Source of the DNA: JAVEWJ01 sp034004605
Lineage (GTDB): Bacteria > Patescibacteriota > Gracilibacteria > UBA1369 > LOWO2-01-FULL-3
NCBI GenBank assembly: GCA_034004605.1
Contig: JAVEWJ010000001.1
Location: 496,001-560,000, forward strand
Direction: 5' to 3'
DNA length: 64,000 nucleotides
Under the pieces are notes generated by a model, which did not search any database, had not been told where the DNA came from, and was given only the letters and a program-made list of their open reading frames with translations. Position 1 is the stretch's first letter; the number at the start of each line of letters is the position of its first letter. Positions 24,243-33,352 of the stretch are shown here, one piece after another. A program made the position numbers and the translations under genes.

Positions 24243-24556
24243 TGGCTTTTTTGGCTTAAAGAAATTTCTATCATTTTTTCGCGGTCATCATCGGGGGCGC
24301 ATTTGTTTTGAATTATCTTACCGCATTTTGTGCACTTGTGAATTAAAATATATCCTTTTTTTGCGCTTGAATTAAGGCTTATTGGCTCCATTAGTCCTTG
24401 GCATTTTGAGGCTCTGTCGCCCGGCACTAAATCGTCAACATGCATGGAATATAAGCATTTCGCGCAATGGTTTCTGCAGGAATTCTCGTGTTTTTCGTTT
24501 TTAAAACCGCAATTTTTGCATGTGAATTCCTCGTTTATCACAATGAAATTTTTCAT
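24239..24556 (-). CDS. RNHCP-domain zinc-ribbon protein
   Basis: The 105-residue protein (ATG 24556) has FTCKNCGFKN, then the signature SCRNHCAKCLYSMHVD, then PGDRASKC and HKCTKCGKIIQNKCAPDD. This matches the RNHCP family, small Cys-rich proteins of unknown function with two metal sites. The canonical RNHCP appears here as RNHCA, a Pro-to-Ala change. It is translationally coupled to tilS by a 4-nt overlap. Upstream extension to 24625 overlaps the divergent promoter and is rejected. Confidence 0.85.
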   Translation of the reverse strand: MKNFIVINEEFTCKNCGFKNEKHENSCRNHCAKCLYSMHVDDLVPGDRASKCQGLMEPISLNSSAKKGYILIHKCTKCGKIIQNKCAPDDDREKMIEISLSQKSQ

Positions 24557-24564
24557 AATTCTTA

Positions 24565-24594
24565 TTGGTATTTTATGCTTTCTTATGCTATAAT
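24565..24594 (+). promoter_or_regulatory. Promoter of the type IV pilus operon
   Basis: -35 TTGGTA (24565-24570), 18-nt spacer, extended -10 TGCTATAAT with box 24589-24594. The leader is A-rich (AAAAATAAAAACAAAAAAC) up to ATG 24624, without a Shine-Dalgarno. Confidence 0.75.
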
Positions 24595-24623
24595 AGATAG
24601 ATTTAAAAATAAAAACAAAAAAC

Positions 24624-25163
24624 ATGCAAGAAAAATCTTTTTTATTTGGAATAAGTACGTTTGCCTTAGTCTTGGTTTTAGGCCTCTGCGCTTATTCGTT
24701 TTATCAAAAAACAAGCCTTAGCACTCAAATTGAAAAACTTAATTTTGAGTATGAAGAGCTTTCAAATCAATATTCTCAGAGTGGTTTTGCGGATACTTTA
24801 TCTCTTGCTTCTGCGAAAAATATCATTTCTAAGCTCGACGAGTCTTCTTTGAAATGGTCAGAGGTGATAAAGGAAATCAATAAAACTGTGCCAAAAGACA
24901 CAAAAAACAATTCCAGGCTTGATATCGTGGCTTACTCGGGGGCAGGCGGTTCTTCGCTTACTCTCAATGTAAGTACACTTCCGGATTCGGAAAATCCATT
25001 TTTTGATGTCGCGGATTTTATTAAGGCTTTTGATTCTTCTACAAAATTTAAAGATAATTTTGTTCCTTCAATTTCAAGCGGTGTAACGGCTGAAGGAAGG
25101 GAGATTTTGTCGTTTTCTTTTTCAACGACTTATGTGGAAGAAGTACCTCTCTTATCTAGATAA
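24624..25163 (+). CDS. PilN-like pilus inner-membrane protein
   Basis: The 179-residue protein has one N-terminal membrane helix (FLFGISTFALVLVLGLCAYSF), a coiled coil (LSTQIEKLNFEYEELSNQYS) and a small globular domain. This is the bitopic layout of PilN/PilO-type assembly proteins, and it is the first gene of an operon with a PilO-like protein, PilC and prepilins. The sequence itself is too divergent to assign by motif, so the name rests on topology and context. Confidence 0.6.
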   Translation: MQEKSFLFGISTFALVLVLGLCAYSFYQKTSLSTQIEKLNFEYEELSNQYSQSGFADTLSLASAKNIISKLDESSLKWSEVIKEINKTVPKDTKNNSRLDIVAYSGAGGSSLTLNVSTLPDSENPFFDVADFIKAFDSSTKFKDNFVPSISSGVTAEGREILSFSFSTTYVEEVPLLSR

Positions 25164-25174
25164 TAATTATTTTT

Positions 25175-25711
25175 ATGAATAAAAAAACAATCATTTCACT
25201 ATCGTTTCTTCTCCTTTCTATTTTGGGATTTGTGTTTTTGTATAAACCGATTTCAGTCGGAAACGAAACACTTATGGCTGATAAAGGCGATTTGTTGGCC
25301 AAAAAGATGGAAATTGAAAATAAACTTACTTTAATCGAAGAGCAAAAAGCCGATATTGAAGGCGTTTCCGATATTTCGCTTAATGTGCTCAAAAACGCCA
25401 TTCCTGACAAAATGCAACAAGATGAAGTGATTCGAAGTCTTATTACTATAAGTGATGAAAACAAGGTTTCGCTTAACTCCATTAGTTTTGGAAAAGGTGG
25501 AAGTCTTGATAATGAGGTCTTTGTGCTTCGTGTTAATGCAGGATTTGATGGAGGTTTTTCGGATTTGATTCGTTTTCTTGAGGGGCTTGAAAGCAGTAAA
25601 CGAAAATTTACCGTGAATTCGATCAGTGTACAGCTTGCCTCTCTTACCGTAGGTGGTGTTCGAAAAGCCAATTTTTCGCTTTCGATGGAGACATATTTTT
25701 TTAACGAATAA
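25175..25711 (+). CDS. PilO-like pilus inner-membrane protein
   Basis: 178 residues: a membrane helix (IISLSFLLLSILGFVFLY), a coiled coil (GDLLAKKMEIENKLTLIEEQ) and a ferredoxin-like domain with VSDISLNVLKNAIPDKMQQD, the usual PilO-like pattern in which a helix precedes the domain. It starts 11 nt after the PilN-like gene and ends 2 nt before pilC. The pair would link PilC and the motor to the growing pilus base. Confidence 0.7.
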   Translation: MNKKTIISLSFLLLSILGFVFLYKPISVGNETLMADKGDLLAKKMEIENKLTLIEEQKADIEGVSDISLNVLKNAIPDKMQQDEVIRSLITISDENKVSLNSISFGKGGSLDNEVFVLRVNAGFDGGFSDLIRFLEGLESSKRKFTVNSISVQLASLTVGGVRKANFSLSMETYFFNE

Positions 25712-25713
25712 TT

Positions 25714-26895
25714 ATGGCCGATCTTAAAATAATTGAAAGAGTCGCTTCGGAGAAGGTTCACAAAAACGATGATGTGATTTATGGAATTTATAATAATGTG
25801 AATTTGCCTTTAAGTGTGAGGTTAAACGATTTTTTGATCGATCATTCGAAAATTACGCTTAAGGACAAATCGTATTTTTTTCATATGCTTGCGGTGATGG
25901 TGAATGCCGGAATACCCCTTGTGAAGGCTTTAAAGTCTTTGTCCAAGCGCACGGAAAACAGAAGATTTGCGAGAGTTTTAAATACTATCGCTTATAATAC
26001 AGAGCAAGGTCTTCCTCTCGCGGACTGTCTTCTTCGTTTTGAAGATGTTTTTGATGAGTTCGAAGTGGGAATTGTAAGGTCCGGTGAGTCCATCGGAAGG
26101 CTTGATGAAATGCTTTTTAAGCTTTCGGCCAAACTCGATAGCAAATATGAACTTTCGCAAAAACTTTGGTCTGCAGCTGTTTATCCTCTTGTGGTATTCG
26201 GGGTGCTTGTGCTTGTGGCTTTTGTGATGATGTTTTTCGTGTTTCCAACTCTTCTTGGTCTTTTTCAGGAAGGAGGGCTCGGCACTACAAAACTTCCACT
26301 TGCGACAAGAATGCTTGTAGGCTTGCAGGATCTGGTGGTGAATTTTTGGTGGGCGATTTTGGGGGCTGTTTCGGTAATTTATATTTTGTTTTTGGCTTAT
26401 GTTGGCACAGAGTCGGGAAGAGTGAATTTTGATATTTTTAAACTAAAAATTCCTTATCTCGGAGTGCTTCTTAGAAAAATTTATGTACTTCGTTTTGTGG
26501 ATATGCTCGCGATTTTGGTTGAAGCGGGCGTGCCGGTTGTTAAAGTGCTTGAGATTGTGAGAAATTCTTTGAACAATACCGCTTATAGAGCGGTTGTCGA
26601 GGATATTTCTTTGGGGGTGAAAAATGGTGAAAAGATTTCCGATTTGATGCAAAAATATGAACTTCTTTTTCCTCTTGAAGTGGTGGAGATGATTAGAACG
26701 GGTGAATCTTCCGCTTCGGTTTCGAAAGTTTCGGAAAAAATTTCGGTGCAGTATCAAAAAGAAGTGGACTTTAGTCTTAAAAAATTCGTGTCGGTTTTTG
26801 AGCCGATGATGATTGTGCTTGTGGGGCTTTTTGTGGCTGTTCTTGCCTTAGCTATTATGGGTCCGATATTTAATTTAAGTTCGAGTGCTTTATGA
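25714..26895 (+). CDS. pilC: Type IV pilus platform protein PilC
   Basis: The 393-residue protein has two copies of the T2SSF domain (MLAVMVNAGIPLVKALKSL near residue 58 and MLAILVEAGVPVVKVLEIV near 263), each followed by helices; membrane spans lie near 152-172, 205-225 and 360-385. PilC is the inner-membrane platform on which the extension and retraction ATPases act. The next gene starts inside its stop (ATGA overlap). No pilB is in the window, so the extension ATPase must be elsewhere. Confidence 0.93.
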   Translation: MADLKIIERVASEKVHKNDDVIYGIYNNVNLPLSVRLNDFLIDHSKITLKDKSYFFHMLAVMVNAGIPLVKALKSLSKRTENRRFARVLNTIAYNTEQGLPLADCLLRFEDVFDEFEVGIVRSGESIGRLDEMLFKLSAKLDSKYELSQKLWSAAVYPLVVFGVLVLVAFVMMFFVFPTLLGLFQEGGLGTTKLPLATRMLVGLQDLVVNFWWAILGAVSVIYILFLAYVGTESGRVNFDIFKLKIPYLGVLLRKIYVLRFVDMLAILVEAGVPVVKVLEIVRNSLNNTAYRAVVEDISLGVKNGEKISDLMQKYELLFPLEVVEMIRTGESSASVSKVSEKISVQYQKEVDFSLKKFVSVFEPMMIVLVGLFVAVLALAIMGPIFNLSSSAL

Positions 26896-27515
26896 AAAAA
26901 GGTTTTACACTAATTGAGATGCTTATAGTGATGGCCATAATCGGCGCTCTTTCCACTTTGGCGATAGGTGGATACATGGATTTTCGAAGAAATTCACTTC
27001 TCGATTTGAGTGCGGATAATATTGTTTCACAGCTTGAAAACTTGAGAACTAGGGCAAAATTTGGAGACATTGGTAGCGCAAAATTTGATGAAATTTCGGA
27101 GCGGATTAACGGTAATGAGGTCAAAAGCGTGAATGAGAGCATAAGTTGTTTCGGTTTTTACTTTAAAAGGGGGGATAACGGTGAACATAAATTGCAAGCG
27201 TATTCTCTTCCGTTTTTAAATCTGAAAAAATATGATGTGATTAGCGAAACCTTTAAATATAGCGGTTGCGATGAGTTTTCAAAGAGAAGCGAGTTTGATT
27301 TGAATGTGGAAAATGACATTGTGTTTGAAAGCGATGATATGCCTTTGGATAATTTATTTTTGAGGTTTGCCCCGCCATCGGGAGAAAGCGAGGTGAGTGT
27401 TGATGGTGGGCTTAAATATGCGGAGAACGGTTTATCGTTTTTGATTAAATACGGTGAGGATATGAGGAAAATTCGTTTCGATTCACTGACCGAAAAATTT
27501 AAAATTGAAAGATGA
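26892..27515 (+). CDS. Prepilin, GspH/FimT type
   Basis: The prepilin signature MKKGFTLIEMLIVMAIIGAL is complete: Gly before the cleaved bond, Phe+1 and Glu+5. The downstream helix (LSADNIVSQLENLRTRAKFG) resembles minor pseudopilins of the GspH/FimT kind. The 207-residue length fits. It overlaps pilC and the next gene by 4 nt each (ATGA), so expression is coupled. Confidence 0.85.
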   Translation: MKKGFTLIEMLIVMAIIGALSTLAIGGYMDFRRNSLLDLSADNIVSQLENLRTRAKFGDIGSAKFDEISERINGNEVKSVNESISCFGFYFKRGDNGEHKLQAYSLPFLNLKKYDVISETFKYSGCDEFSKRSEFDLNVENDIVFESDDMPLDNLFLRFAPPSGESEVSVDGGLKYAENGLSFLIKYGEDMRKIRFDSLTEKFKIER

Positions 27516-28153
27516 AGGAAATATTTAAAAATTTGGTTTTAAATACGAAGTCGAATAAGGGCTTTACTCTTACGGAAGTACTTATCGGTATGATGATTTT
27601 AACGATTGCGATTGTGACGGCGACAAATATTTTGGTCGGGCTTATAAATACGAATAAAAATGTGGTACAGGTGCAACAGGCTTATTTTCTTGCAATAGAA
27701 GGCGTCGAAGCGGTGCGAAATATTCGTGATACAAATTGGCTTAATAATGTGGATTTTAGGGGAAGATTGGATCTTTTGGGTATGCTTGAAAACGGTTCGG
27801 AGATGGTTGTGGGGCTTAATTCCATGGCTTGGAAGTCATCTGTCAAAAGCAGTGGTTCTGATATTTCAAGATTTAAGACTTGGAATATGTCTCTTAAAAG
27901 CGGGGATAACGATAAACTTTGTGTTTTTGATGAAGATGGAGGACAGTACTTCGGACTTTGTGAAGGAGTTTTTGGTAAAGATAGCGGTTTTAGAAGGGTC
28001 GTGAAAATCGAGCCTTACTGCGACACTGCAGGAAAATCTCTTTGCGTGGATTCGTTTAAAGTGGAAAGTATCGTTTCTTATTTCGATTCGGACAAAGAAA
28101 AATTCGTTTCTCTTTCCGCCGTACTTACGGATTGGAAGGGCGGGGCGCTGTAG
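27512..28153 (+). CDS. Prepilin, PilV-like minor pilin
   Basis: A basic leader longer than usual (about 18 residues) precedes KGFTLTEVLIGMMILTIAIV, with Gly-Phe cleavage and Glu+5. The helix continues into QQAYFLAIEGVEAVRNIRD, a pattern common in PilV-like minor pilins of Patescibacteria. The C-terminal domain has four Cys that may form disulfides. It overlaps the previous gene by 4 nt. A gap and an unrelated gene then interrupt the prepilin series. Confidence 0.8.
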   Translation: MKEIFKNLVLNTKSNKGFTLTEVLIGMMILTIAIVTATNILVGLINTNKNVVQVQQAYFLAIEGVEAVRNIRDTNWLNNVDFRGRLDLLGMLENGSEMVVGLNSMAWKSSVKSSGSDISRFKTWNMSLKSGDNDKLCVFDEDGGQYFGLCEGVFGKDSGFRRVVKIEPYCDTAGKSLCVDSFKVESIVSYFDSDKEKFVSLSAVLTDWKGGAL

Positions 28154-28159
28154 TGGTAA

Positions 28160-28170
28160 TATTATATAAT
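28160..28170 (+). promoter_or_regulatory. -10 box before the repeat-protein gene
   Basis: TATAAT at 28165-28170 with no clear -35 box. It lies 11 nt before the TTG start, implying a very short leader if active. Confidence 0.35.
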
Positions 28171-28180
28171 CTAAAATAAA

Positions 28181-31100
28181 TTGAAACATGTATCGTTTGG
28201 AGAAAATTATGACGAATTGAACTTCAAGTCGGGAGAATCTGACTTTGGTGGTTTAGTGTTTAGAGATAGAAAAATCGAAGATTATACGAGGACTATTAAA
28301 AAAAAGGTGGAAAAAGTTTTTGCGTATAGTGATAAGTTGACTATTTCGGATCCTCTAAAAGTAGATTTGTTAATAAGGGAAAAAATGATTGATCTGTTTC
28401 CGAATAAAGAAAGTTTCCCAAATTCATTTGCGAAATTGGATAATAGTCAAGGTGCTTATGAGGAACTTGTCCTTCTTGATGCTAGAAAGATATATGGAGA
28501 TAAAGAAGATAGGTTTCGGGAATTTGTGGAAGTATTTAAATGTATTGGTGTTGCTGGAATAAAGGCACTTTATGGTGCAAGAGATGTATATGGAGATAAT
28601 GAAGATAGGTTTCGGGTATTTGTGAAAGTGGCGAAGAATAATGGTGCGGAAGGTGTAAAGGCATTTTATGATGCTAAAGCTGTATACGGAGATGATGAAG
28701 ATAGATTTCGGGCATTTACGGAAGTTTGGAATTGTACTGGTGTTGAAGGAATAAAGGCACTTTCTGGTGCGAAAGAGGTATATGGAGATAATGACGAAAG
28801 GTTTCAGGCGTTTGTGGATGTATTGACGTGTAATTATAGCTCTGGTGGTGTATTGAATTTCTTAGAAAATAAAACTAATTATGATATATTGTTGAAGGCT
28901 GAAAGTCCTTGGCAATCTCTAAGTGCTGTAAATGCACTTCATGGTGCTAAAGATGTTTATGGAGATAATGACGAAAGGTTTCAGGCATTTTTTGAATTGG
29001 TAAAGATTTATGGTGCAGAAGGAGTAAAGGTACTTTATGCTGTTAAAGATGTTTATGGAGATAATGACGAAAGATTTCAGGCATTTTTTGAATTGGCAAA
29101 GAGGTATGGTGCAGAAGGAGTAAATGTACTTTATGCTGTTAAAGATGTTTATGGAGATAATGACGAAAGGTTTCAGGCATTTTTTGAATTGGCAAAGAGG
29201 TATTCTGTAGTAGGTGTAAGGAAACTTTTTGAAGCAAAAGATCTATATGGCGATAATGAAGATTGGTTTAAATTTTTTGCGAAAGTGGTGGATAGTAGTA
29301 ATTATTATTATGCTGTTAAATCACTAGTTGAATCTAAAGAGTTTCATGGAGTTGATGATGCAAAGATTAAAATGTTTATTTTCCTCGCCCAGCAATATGG
29401 ATATATTAATTTGATCAAGACATTTTGTGAGAAATATAAGGAATGTTGTGTTCGATTTGGTGAAACACTTTGTAAAGATTGTGTGAATGGTTTACCTTCT
29501 ATGATTTCTGATTATGCAAATAGAGAAATGTTGAAAGAATTGATTGGGGAAAGAAATTTTCAGGAATTTTTGGAAGCCTTACCCAAGTCGGATTTGCTTG
29601 ATGAAAAAAGAAATGCTTTTACACATAACGAATATGATAGAACTTCAGCTTTGGTGAAGGTTTTGACCGAGAGTGGTGTTTGCGGATCTTTTGTCGAAGC
29701 TTTGGATTTTCAAATTTTGAGGGAATATATTAAAGATTTCGGACTTTCAAAAACTCCGATTCTTTACTCTTATTATCGCAATATTAAACTTTTTGAGTCC
29801 GGTTTGATTTCTTCTTTACCGGATGAGCAAGTTTCAATAAATTTCGGTACGATTGGAGAATTAAAGAAAAAGATCAAGGATCTTAAAAACGGTTTATTTT
29901 CAACAAAATCATTGAAAGAAATTCCAATTTTGTCGGATTTGGAATTAGAAATATTGAGTCTGTCTACAGGAAAAAGCGTTCATTCACATGACAGCGGTAG
30001 ACCTTCTTTGAAACAGATTATAGATTATTTCAATTTGCAAATGAAAAACGGTGAAATTGCAGAGGTCCCCGAGGAATACGATTCCATGGTATTTAAAATG
30101 AATGAAGTGCGTATGGAATTTCAAAGTGAAGAAGTGAAGGAACGGTATTTTTTACTTAAAGAACAAGTTTTGTTGGCTCAGGATGATAATATGTTGGAAT
30201 TGGTGTCGAGTAAGGCAATTGAGGTTTTTGAAAGAAAACTTTCGGAATTAAAAGTATTAACCGTTTCTGGAAATGAAAAAAAATCAAAACTTGATTTTTT
30301 TTCGAGGCAAATTGAATTGTTTCAGAAAAATATTGAAAAATTGAAAGCGGTGGCAAATATCGATGAATTTTTGGAGATTCTTCTTTCCATTACTCCAGTT
30401 TTGAGTGAGATTGTGCCGATTATGCGTGTTTTGGTTTTTGCAAAAATATTTGAAAAACATGAATTTTCAAATGATATGCTTTCCGGTTTGAGAAGTGAAG
30501 AAATAACTGTTTCAGGTTTGATGGCTTTGGATAATATATTGAGTAACTATATAAAAGATCATGTTTTAAGTAAAGAAAGTGACAATAAAGAAAATTATTG
30601 GTCGAGATCAGCTTGGGATAAAATTAAAAAATCAAAAAAGAGCGGTTTTTATTTCTTTAAATTGTTTTCTAAAGATATAGAAGAGGTGAGGCTGGCTGTT
30701 TCAAAAATTAAAATTGAAGAGACTGATGCGGTGAAAAAAATATCGGTTATTCCCGATCGAGGTTTTGCAGGGGAGATGTCCGCCTATTTGGGAAATGTTT
30801 GTTATTCCGCTGAAAATCCATTATTGAGTCGGTTTCCTAATCTTGTCCCGTATAAATTTGTAATGGGAGGGGGGAAGGATAAAGAATTTGTGGGTTCATT
30901 GCTTGTGTTTGAGCTTGAGTCTTTAAACGGTGAAAAAGTATTGTTGATTCGTCCTATTAATATTCCAAACGAAAGAATGTTTGATGTGGGAAAGTTTTTT
31001 GAAAAATTTGTGAATAAATTGGTTGTAACGGCAAAAAAGAGGGGAATTAAAAAAATTCTTATTCCGAATGATGATGGAGCGATTTCAAATTATCCAATGA

Positions 31101-31222
31101 TTAGGGCTTATTTAAGACCTAAATATCTTACCGGGAAAGCACCTGTGCCACTTAAAGAAAGATTTGCTTTCAACGGGCATGATATTACGAACAGGTGTTT
31201 TACCGTTCGAGAAATCGATTGA
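28181..31222 (+). CDS. Large repeat protein inside the pilus operon, unknown
   Basis: The 1013-residue protein starts at TTG 28181 (no in-frame ATG nearby). Residues about 100-406 consist of roughly nine helical repeats of 32 residues with consensus DVYGDNDERFQAFFELAKRY followed by GAEGVKVLYAVK. The middle (about 420-830) is helical and charged. The last 160 residues form a separate alpha/beta domain with LLVFELESLNGEKVLLIRP and AKKRGIKKILIPNDDGA; its shape is faintly like a GNAT acyltransferase, which is a guess. There is no signal peptide or membrane span, so it is cytoplasmic. The gene sits 10 nt before a prepilin gene. Confidence 0.75.
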   Translation: MKHVSFGENYDELNFKSGESDFGGLVFRDRKIEDYTRTIKKKVEKVFAYSDKLTISDPLKVDLLIREKMIDLFPNKESFPNSFAKLDNSQGAYEELVLLDARKIYGDKEDRFREFVEVFKCIGVAGIKALYGARDVYGDNEDRFRVFVKVAKNNGAEGVKAFYDAKAVYGDDEDRFRAFTEVWNCTGVEGIKALSGAKEVYGDNDERFQAFVDVLTCNYSSGGVLNFLENKTNYDILLKAESPWQSLSAVNALHGAKDVYGDNDERFQAFFELVKIYGAEGVKVLYAVKDVYGDNDERFQAFFELAKRYGAEGVNVLYAVKDVYGDNDERFQAFFELAKRYSVVGVRKLFEAKDLYGDNEDWFKFFAKVVDSSNYYYAVKSLVESKEFHGVDDAKIKMFIFLAQQYGYINLIKTFCEKYKECCVRFGETLCKDCVNGLPSMISDYANREMLKELIGERNFQEFLEALPKSDLLDEKRNAFTHNEYDRTSALVKVLTESGVCGSFVEALDFQILREYIKDFGLSKTPILYSYYRNIKLFESGLISSLPDEQVSINFGTIGELKKKIKDLKNGLFSTKSLKEIPILSDLELEILSLSTGKSVHSHDSGRPSLKQIIDYFNLQMKNGEIAEVPEEYDSMVFKMNEVRMEFQSEEVKERYFLLKEQVLLAQDDNMLELVSSKAIEVFERKLSELKVLTVSGNEKKSKLDFFSRQIELFQKNIEKLKAVANIDEFLEILLSITPVLSEIVPIMRVLVFAKIFEKHEFSNDMLSGLRSEEITVSGLMALDNILSNYIKDHVLSKESDNKENYWSRSAWDKIKKSKKSGFYFFKLFSKDIEEVRLAVSKIKIEETDAVKKISVIPDRGFAGEMSAYLGNVCYSAENPLLSRFPNLVPYKFVMGGGKDKEFVGSLLVFELESLNGEKVLLIRPINIPNERMFDVGKFFEKFVNKLVVTAKKRGIKKILIPNDDGAISNYPMIRAYLRPKYLTGKAPVPLKERFAFNGHDITNRCFTVREID
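28952..29239 (+). repeat. Three near-identical 96-bp tandem coding repeats
   Basis: Units starting at 28952, 29048 and 29144 share long identical runs such as ggagataatgacgaaag and ttttttgaattgg. They differ by only a few bases, while the outer repeats (28487-28800, 29240-29400) are diverged. This indicates recent internal duplication. Confidence 0.85.
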
Positions 31223-31232
31223 AAAAATAATT

Positions 31233-31835
31233 ATGAAAAATAAAAACAAAAATCAGGTTTCAGTTAAAGGCTTCACACTCGTGGAACTCCTCATTGCAAT
31301 GGCGATTTTTGTGATGTTTACGGGGATTGTGATTCGTTCATATGCCGATATCGTTTATACGCAGAGAGGTACGAACGAGTACAGACTGCTTTATTCGGAG
31401 GCGCGCGATATTATGGATATGTTTGTGAACGAATTTCGTGAAAACACCGTATATTTCGGCGACAATGTGGCGAGTAAATTTAATTCGGGTGTAAGTGAAA
31501 TTACTCTTATTTCCGGAGACGGAAGAAGTGCCAGTACTTATTTTCTTGAAAATGGAAATCTTAAAGTGGATCAAAATATCGGCTGCGGAAGGGAAAAGAA
31601 AAGCATCACTTTAAACGATGAACGGGTGGAAATTTCGGGTCTTTCTTTTTATGTGACTCCGGCTTTTGATCCTTATAGAGCGGAAAATTCAGTCTTTAAT
31701 TCTTTGGCGTTTCATCCGAAAGTGACTGTGTTTTTGAAAATGAAAAAGGATAGATACGAGATACCTTTTCAGACGACCGTTTCTCTGAGGAATTATGCGG
31801 CTACTCCCGATATTGATATAACCTGTATCAAATGA
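31233..31835 (+). CDS. Prepilin, PilW/GspJ-like
   Basis: Start ATG 31233 gives a 17-residue basic leader and KGFTLVELLIAMAIFVMFTG, with Glu+5. The following helix (YRLLYSEARDIMDMFVNEFR) and the beta domain with a Cys pair fit PilW/GspJ-type minor pilins. The upstream in-frame extension lies inside the previous gene and is rejected. It overlaps the next gene by 4 nt. Confidence 0.8.
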   Translation: MKNKNKNQVSVKGFTLVELLIAMAIFVMFTGIVIRSYADIVYTQRGTNEYRLLYSEARDIMDMFVNEFRENTVYFGDNVASKFNSGVSEITLISGDGRSASTYFLENGNLKVDQNIGCGREKKSITLNDERVEISGLSFYVTPAFDPYRAENSVFNSLAFHPKVTVFLKMKKDRYEIPFQTTVSLRNYAATPDIDITCIK

Positions 31836-32998
31836 AAAAAAACTTTCTAAAATTTGGCGAGGTGAAAGGAAGTGCGCTACTTGTGGCGATTTTGATTATG
31901 GGTGTGTTTTTGACTGTTTCGATTTCTCTTTCCACTTTGATAATGCGAGAAGTGACTTTTACCAAATCGCTTCTTTCATCGGGAAAGGCTTATTTTGCGG
32001 CGGAATCGGGAATCGAGGAGGCGCTATATTATTTGAATACTGAGCTTCCCGGATATTCCACTTCGAGTAGTGTCGGAAAAACCGATGAGAATTCCGTTTT
32101 TGAATATTCTCTAAAAAATACTTGCAACAGTTATCCTTGCTATGATGCGGAGGACTACGAGCTTTCGAATGTGCCTCTTGAAAATTTTTACGATGTTCTT
32201 GAATTAAACGAGACAATCACAATTCCGCTTTTTACCTTGTCGGATGGGGAAATAAAGCCTGTGAAGAATTTTTCCGTGCAGTTTTTTCCCGCTTTTGATC
32301 CTTCAACGGATTTGAAAATCAAGTCTATTAGCGGTTGGGATATACTTCGTTATAAGATTTTTGGAATGAGGAAGGAGGGCGAAAAATATATCACTGAGTC
32401 GATTGGCGATCTTACGGCTTTTTCGAGTGGTAGTGCGCCGAGTGGCGGAAATGTTTTTGCTAATGTGGCGAAACCTTCTTGGTTTGGTACGGCGGATTGC
32501 GACCAAATGGGTAGTCGTGCAGGTGGCATTTCGGGAATTTCATGTGTGGATTATGATAAAAGTATAATTTTGCAATCGGAGGAAGGCCAAGTTTGCACAA
32601 ATACTGAGGCTAGGGATTTTGTGGGCTATGTGGATGGAGAGGTGCGTACCATTTATGATTGTTATAGTATCGGAAAATTTTTGGATGAACATCAGCCCGG
32701 AGTAAACGGTTCAACGGGGCTTAATTATCTGACGCTTACCAATATGATGAATCCTTCCGTTTTTGATGATGAAAAGTATCCGACAATTCGTGAAAGAGCA
32801 GCTTTAAGCCGCCTTTATTTTCGTGTCGAAACTTTCGACGACGAAGTTGTGCGCGAGGAGGCGGAGATTTCTTCAAATGGTTATAGTGGCTCTTTAAAAC
32901 AGAGTCTTAAAGTTTTGATGCGCAGGGGATCTTATCTTCCGGTCTTCAATTTTTCGGTATATAGCACTTATCAGAGTGAAGAGGCGCCTTCTTTTTAG
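31832..32998 (+). CDS. PilX-like pilus assembly protein
   Basis: The 388-residue protein starts with a hydrophobic helix after GSALLVAILIMGVFLTVSIS, then KAYFAAESGIEEALYYLN, the PilX N-terminal motif with its invariant AAE-SG-E-A helix. The rest is a large beta-rich ectodomain with several Cys. PilX-type proteins are minor components at pilus tips or priming complexes. It ends the plus-strand pilus cluster. Confidence 0.8.
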   Translation: MKKNFLKFGEVKGSALLVAILIMGVFLTVSISLSTLIMREVTFTKSLLSSGKAYFAAESGIEEALYYLNTELPGYSTSSSVGKTDENSVFEYSLKNTCNSYPCYDAEDYELSNVPLENFYDVLELNETITIPLFTLSDGEIKPVKNFSVQFFPAFDPSTDLKIKSISGWDILRYKIFGMRKEGEKYITESIGDLTAFSSGSAPSGGNVFANVAKPSWFGTADCDQMGSRAGGISGISCVDYDKSIILQSEEGQVCTNTEARDFVGYVDGEVRTIYDCYSIGKFLDEHQPGVNGSTGLNYLTLTNMMNPSVFDDEKYPTIRERAALSRLYFRVETFDDEVVREEAEISSNGYSGSLKQSLKVLMRRGSYLPVFNFSVYSTYQSEEAPSF

Positions 32999-33061
32999 GT
33001 GTTTTTTTGTTTTTAAGTTTGAAAAATTTTGCTATTCTTTTTTTGGAATTATCGCTTTTTT

Positions 33062-33352
33062 ATGATTAAAAAAAGATATTTGGACATGATCGAAGGCATA
33101 GTCTCGAAGCATTCGGATGGAAAATCCGGTGTGTTTGTTTTCGGATCCTCTTTAATAAGTGATAATTTTGACGATATTGATTTGGGTTTTGAAAAGATTG
33201 AAAAAGGTCGACTTGCCGAAATGAAGGAGGCTTTTGAAACATCGAATTTGCCTTATAAAGTTGACTTGGTGGATTTCTCCAAGACAAAAAGTGCTTTTCG
33301 AGACAAAGTTTATAAAGGAAAAATTTTATGCATTATTCCAAGGAAAAAATAA
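33062..33352 (+). CDS. mntA: MntA-type antitoxin nucleotidyltransferase
   Basis: The 96-residue minimal nucleotidyltransferase shows the GS...DxD site (GVFVFGSSLISDNFDDIDLG). In the characterised HepT-MntA systems, MntA adds AMP units to a tyrosine of the toxin to silence it. ATG 33062 is chosen; the extension from 33029 adds a hydrophobic peptide not found in the family. The gene overlaps the toxin gene by 25 nt. Confidence 0.82.
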   Translation: MIKKRYLDMIEGIVSKHSDGKSGVFVFGSSLISDNFDDIDLGFEKIEKGRLAEMKEAFETSNLPYKVDLVDFSKTKSAFRDKVYKGKILCIIPRKK

